In this document: positions 63,903 to 64,000 of the stretch, piece after piece | Layout of the letters: each line of letters begins with the position of its first letter | Position numbering within the stretch: the first letter of the stretch is position 1 | Source of the DNA: Enterococcus dispar ATCC 51266 | Lineage (GTDB): Bacteria; Bacillota; Bacilli; Lactobacillales; Enterococcaceae | Direction of reading: 5' to 3' | Length of the DNA stretch: 64,000 nucleotides | Assembly: GCF_000406945.1 (NCBI RefSeq) | Contig: NZ_KE136354.1 | Location: 2,166,664-2,230,663 of the forward strand | Program-made: the position numbers and the translations under genes | Notes under the pieces: model-generated | Seen by the model: the letters and a program-made list of their open reading frames with translations, nothing else | Database searches by the model: none | Told to the model about the DNA's origin: nothing

Positions 63903-64000
63903 TTAAAGAAAAGCTTTACGAACTTGTTCAGCTCGCCAGCAATAAGATGGAATCTCAATAAATTGTTTTGTAATTTCTTGAGATTTTAGCTTATTGTCGC
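63903..64000 (-). CDS. C-terminal end of an unidentified gene (partial)
   Basis: A minus-strand open frame enters from beyond 64000 and stops at TAA 63903. The last 32 residues include FIEIPSYCWRAEQVRKAF. I do not recognise the family from this piece. It is convergent with the kinase-like gene. Confidence 0.55.
   Translation of the reverse strand, partial: DNKLKSQEITKQFIEIPSYCWRAEQVRKAFL

Noticed and set aside
1..64000. CRISPR arrays, tRNA or rRNA genes
   Set aside because: No regularly spaced direct repeats and no cloverleaf or rRNA-like sequences were noticed on reading both strands.

Overview
This is a low-GC Firmicutes chromosome segment, most consistent with an Enterococcus or close Enterococcaceae relative. 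The evidence is A+T-rich DNA with strong AAGGAGG-type ribosome binding sites, frequent TTG and GTG starts, the origin-proximal blocks rpsF-ssb-rpsR, gdpP-rplI and dnaB, an opp operon with a tnpB-like gene next to oppF, and no tRNA, rRNA or CRISPR array. Three parS or parS-like sites (39254, 60807, 62244) place the right half near the replication origin. No genome search was possible, so the genus is inferred.

Layout. 0.2-1.9 kb: a small membrane protein and an M24-fold peptidase that lacks metal ligands. 1.9-14.4 kb: a sugar island transcribed leftward (SBP, two permeases, GH3, a GH94 phosphorylase of the 1,2-beta-oligoglucan type, LacI regulator, esterase) with a divergent GH13 alpha-glucosidase. 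The gene order resembles the characterised Listeria innocua sophoro-oligosaccharide locus. 14.5-16.9 kb: a spondin-like lipoprotein and two stress-type genes (GlsB family, SDR).

17.0-28.6 kb: a peptide-uptake region. It holds oppBCDF, a separate oppA with several CodY-like boxes, and a second oppA plus pepT under a T-box leader that looks methionine-specific. Directly after oppF is a truncated, nuclease-dead TnpB homologue (TldR type). Downstream of it lies an omega-RNA-like scaffold, a putative guide and a terminator. This is the most interesting system in the window: an apparent RNA-guided repressor domesticated beside a nutrient transporter.

28.8-39.1 kb: mixed accessory genes (isochorismatase-type hydrolase, ArsR-controlled ABC-2 exporter, DUF3788, methyltransferases, XRE regulator, DUF1697, the DUF6323/DUF6179 pair, VanZ). 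39.3-42.5 kb: a ComX-like sigma factor divergent from a ComK-like protein, then dnaB. 42.7-44.7 kb: an unknown secreted protein and a YeiH-family transporter.

44.8-55.2 kb: a second sugar island (SBP, two permeases, GH13, DUF1861, GH130 phosphorylase, phosphohexomutase, DUF1861) with a divergent LacI regulator. It probably takes up a mannose-containing oligosaccharide and feeds mannose-1-phosphate to the mutase. 55.3-64.0 kb: a MutS-like membrane ATPase, a DUF6273 protein, rplI, gdpP, rpsR-ssb-rpsF, an APH-fold kinase and the end of a gene running off the window.

Together the window combines nutrient scavenging (two oligosaccharide systems and two peptide systems, each with its own control layer) with origin-proximal housekeeping genes.
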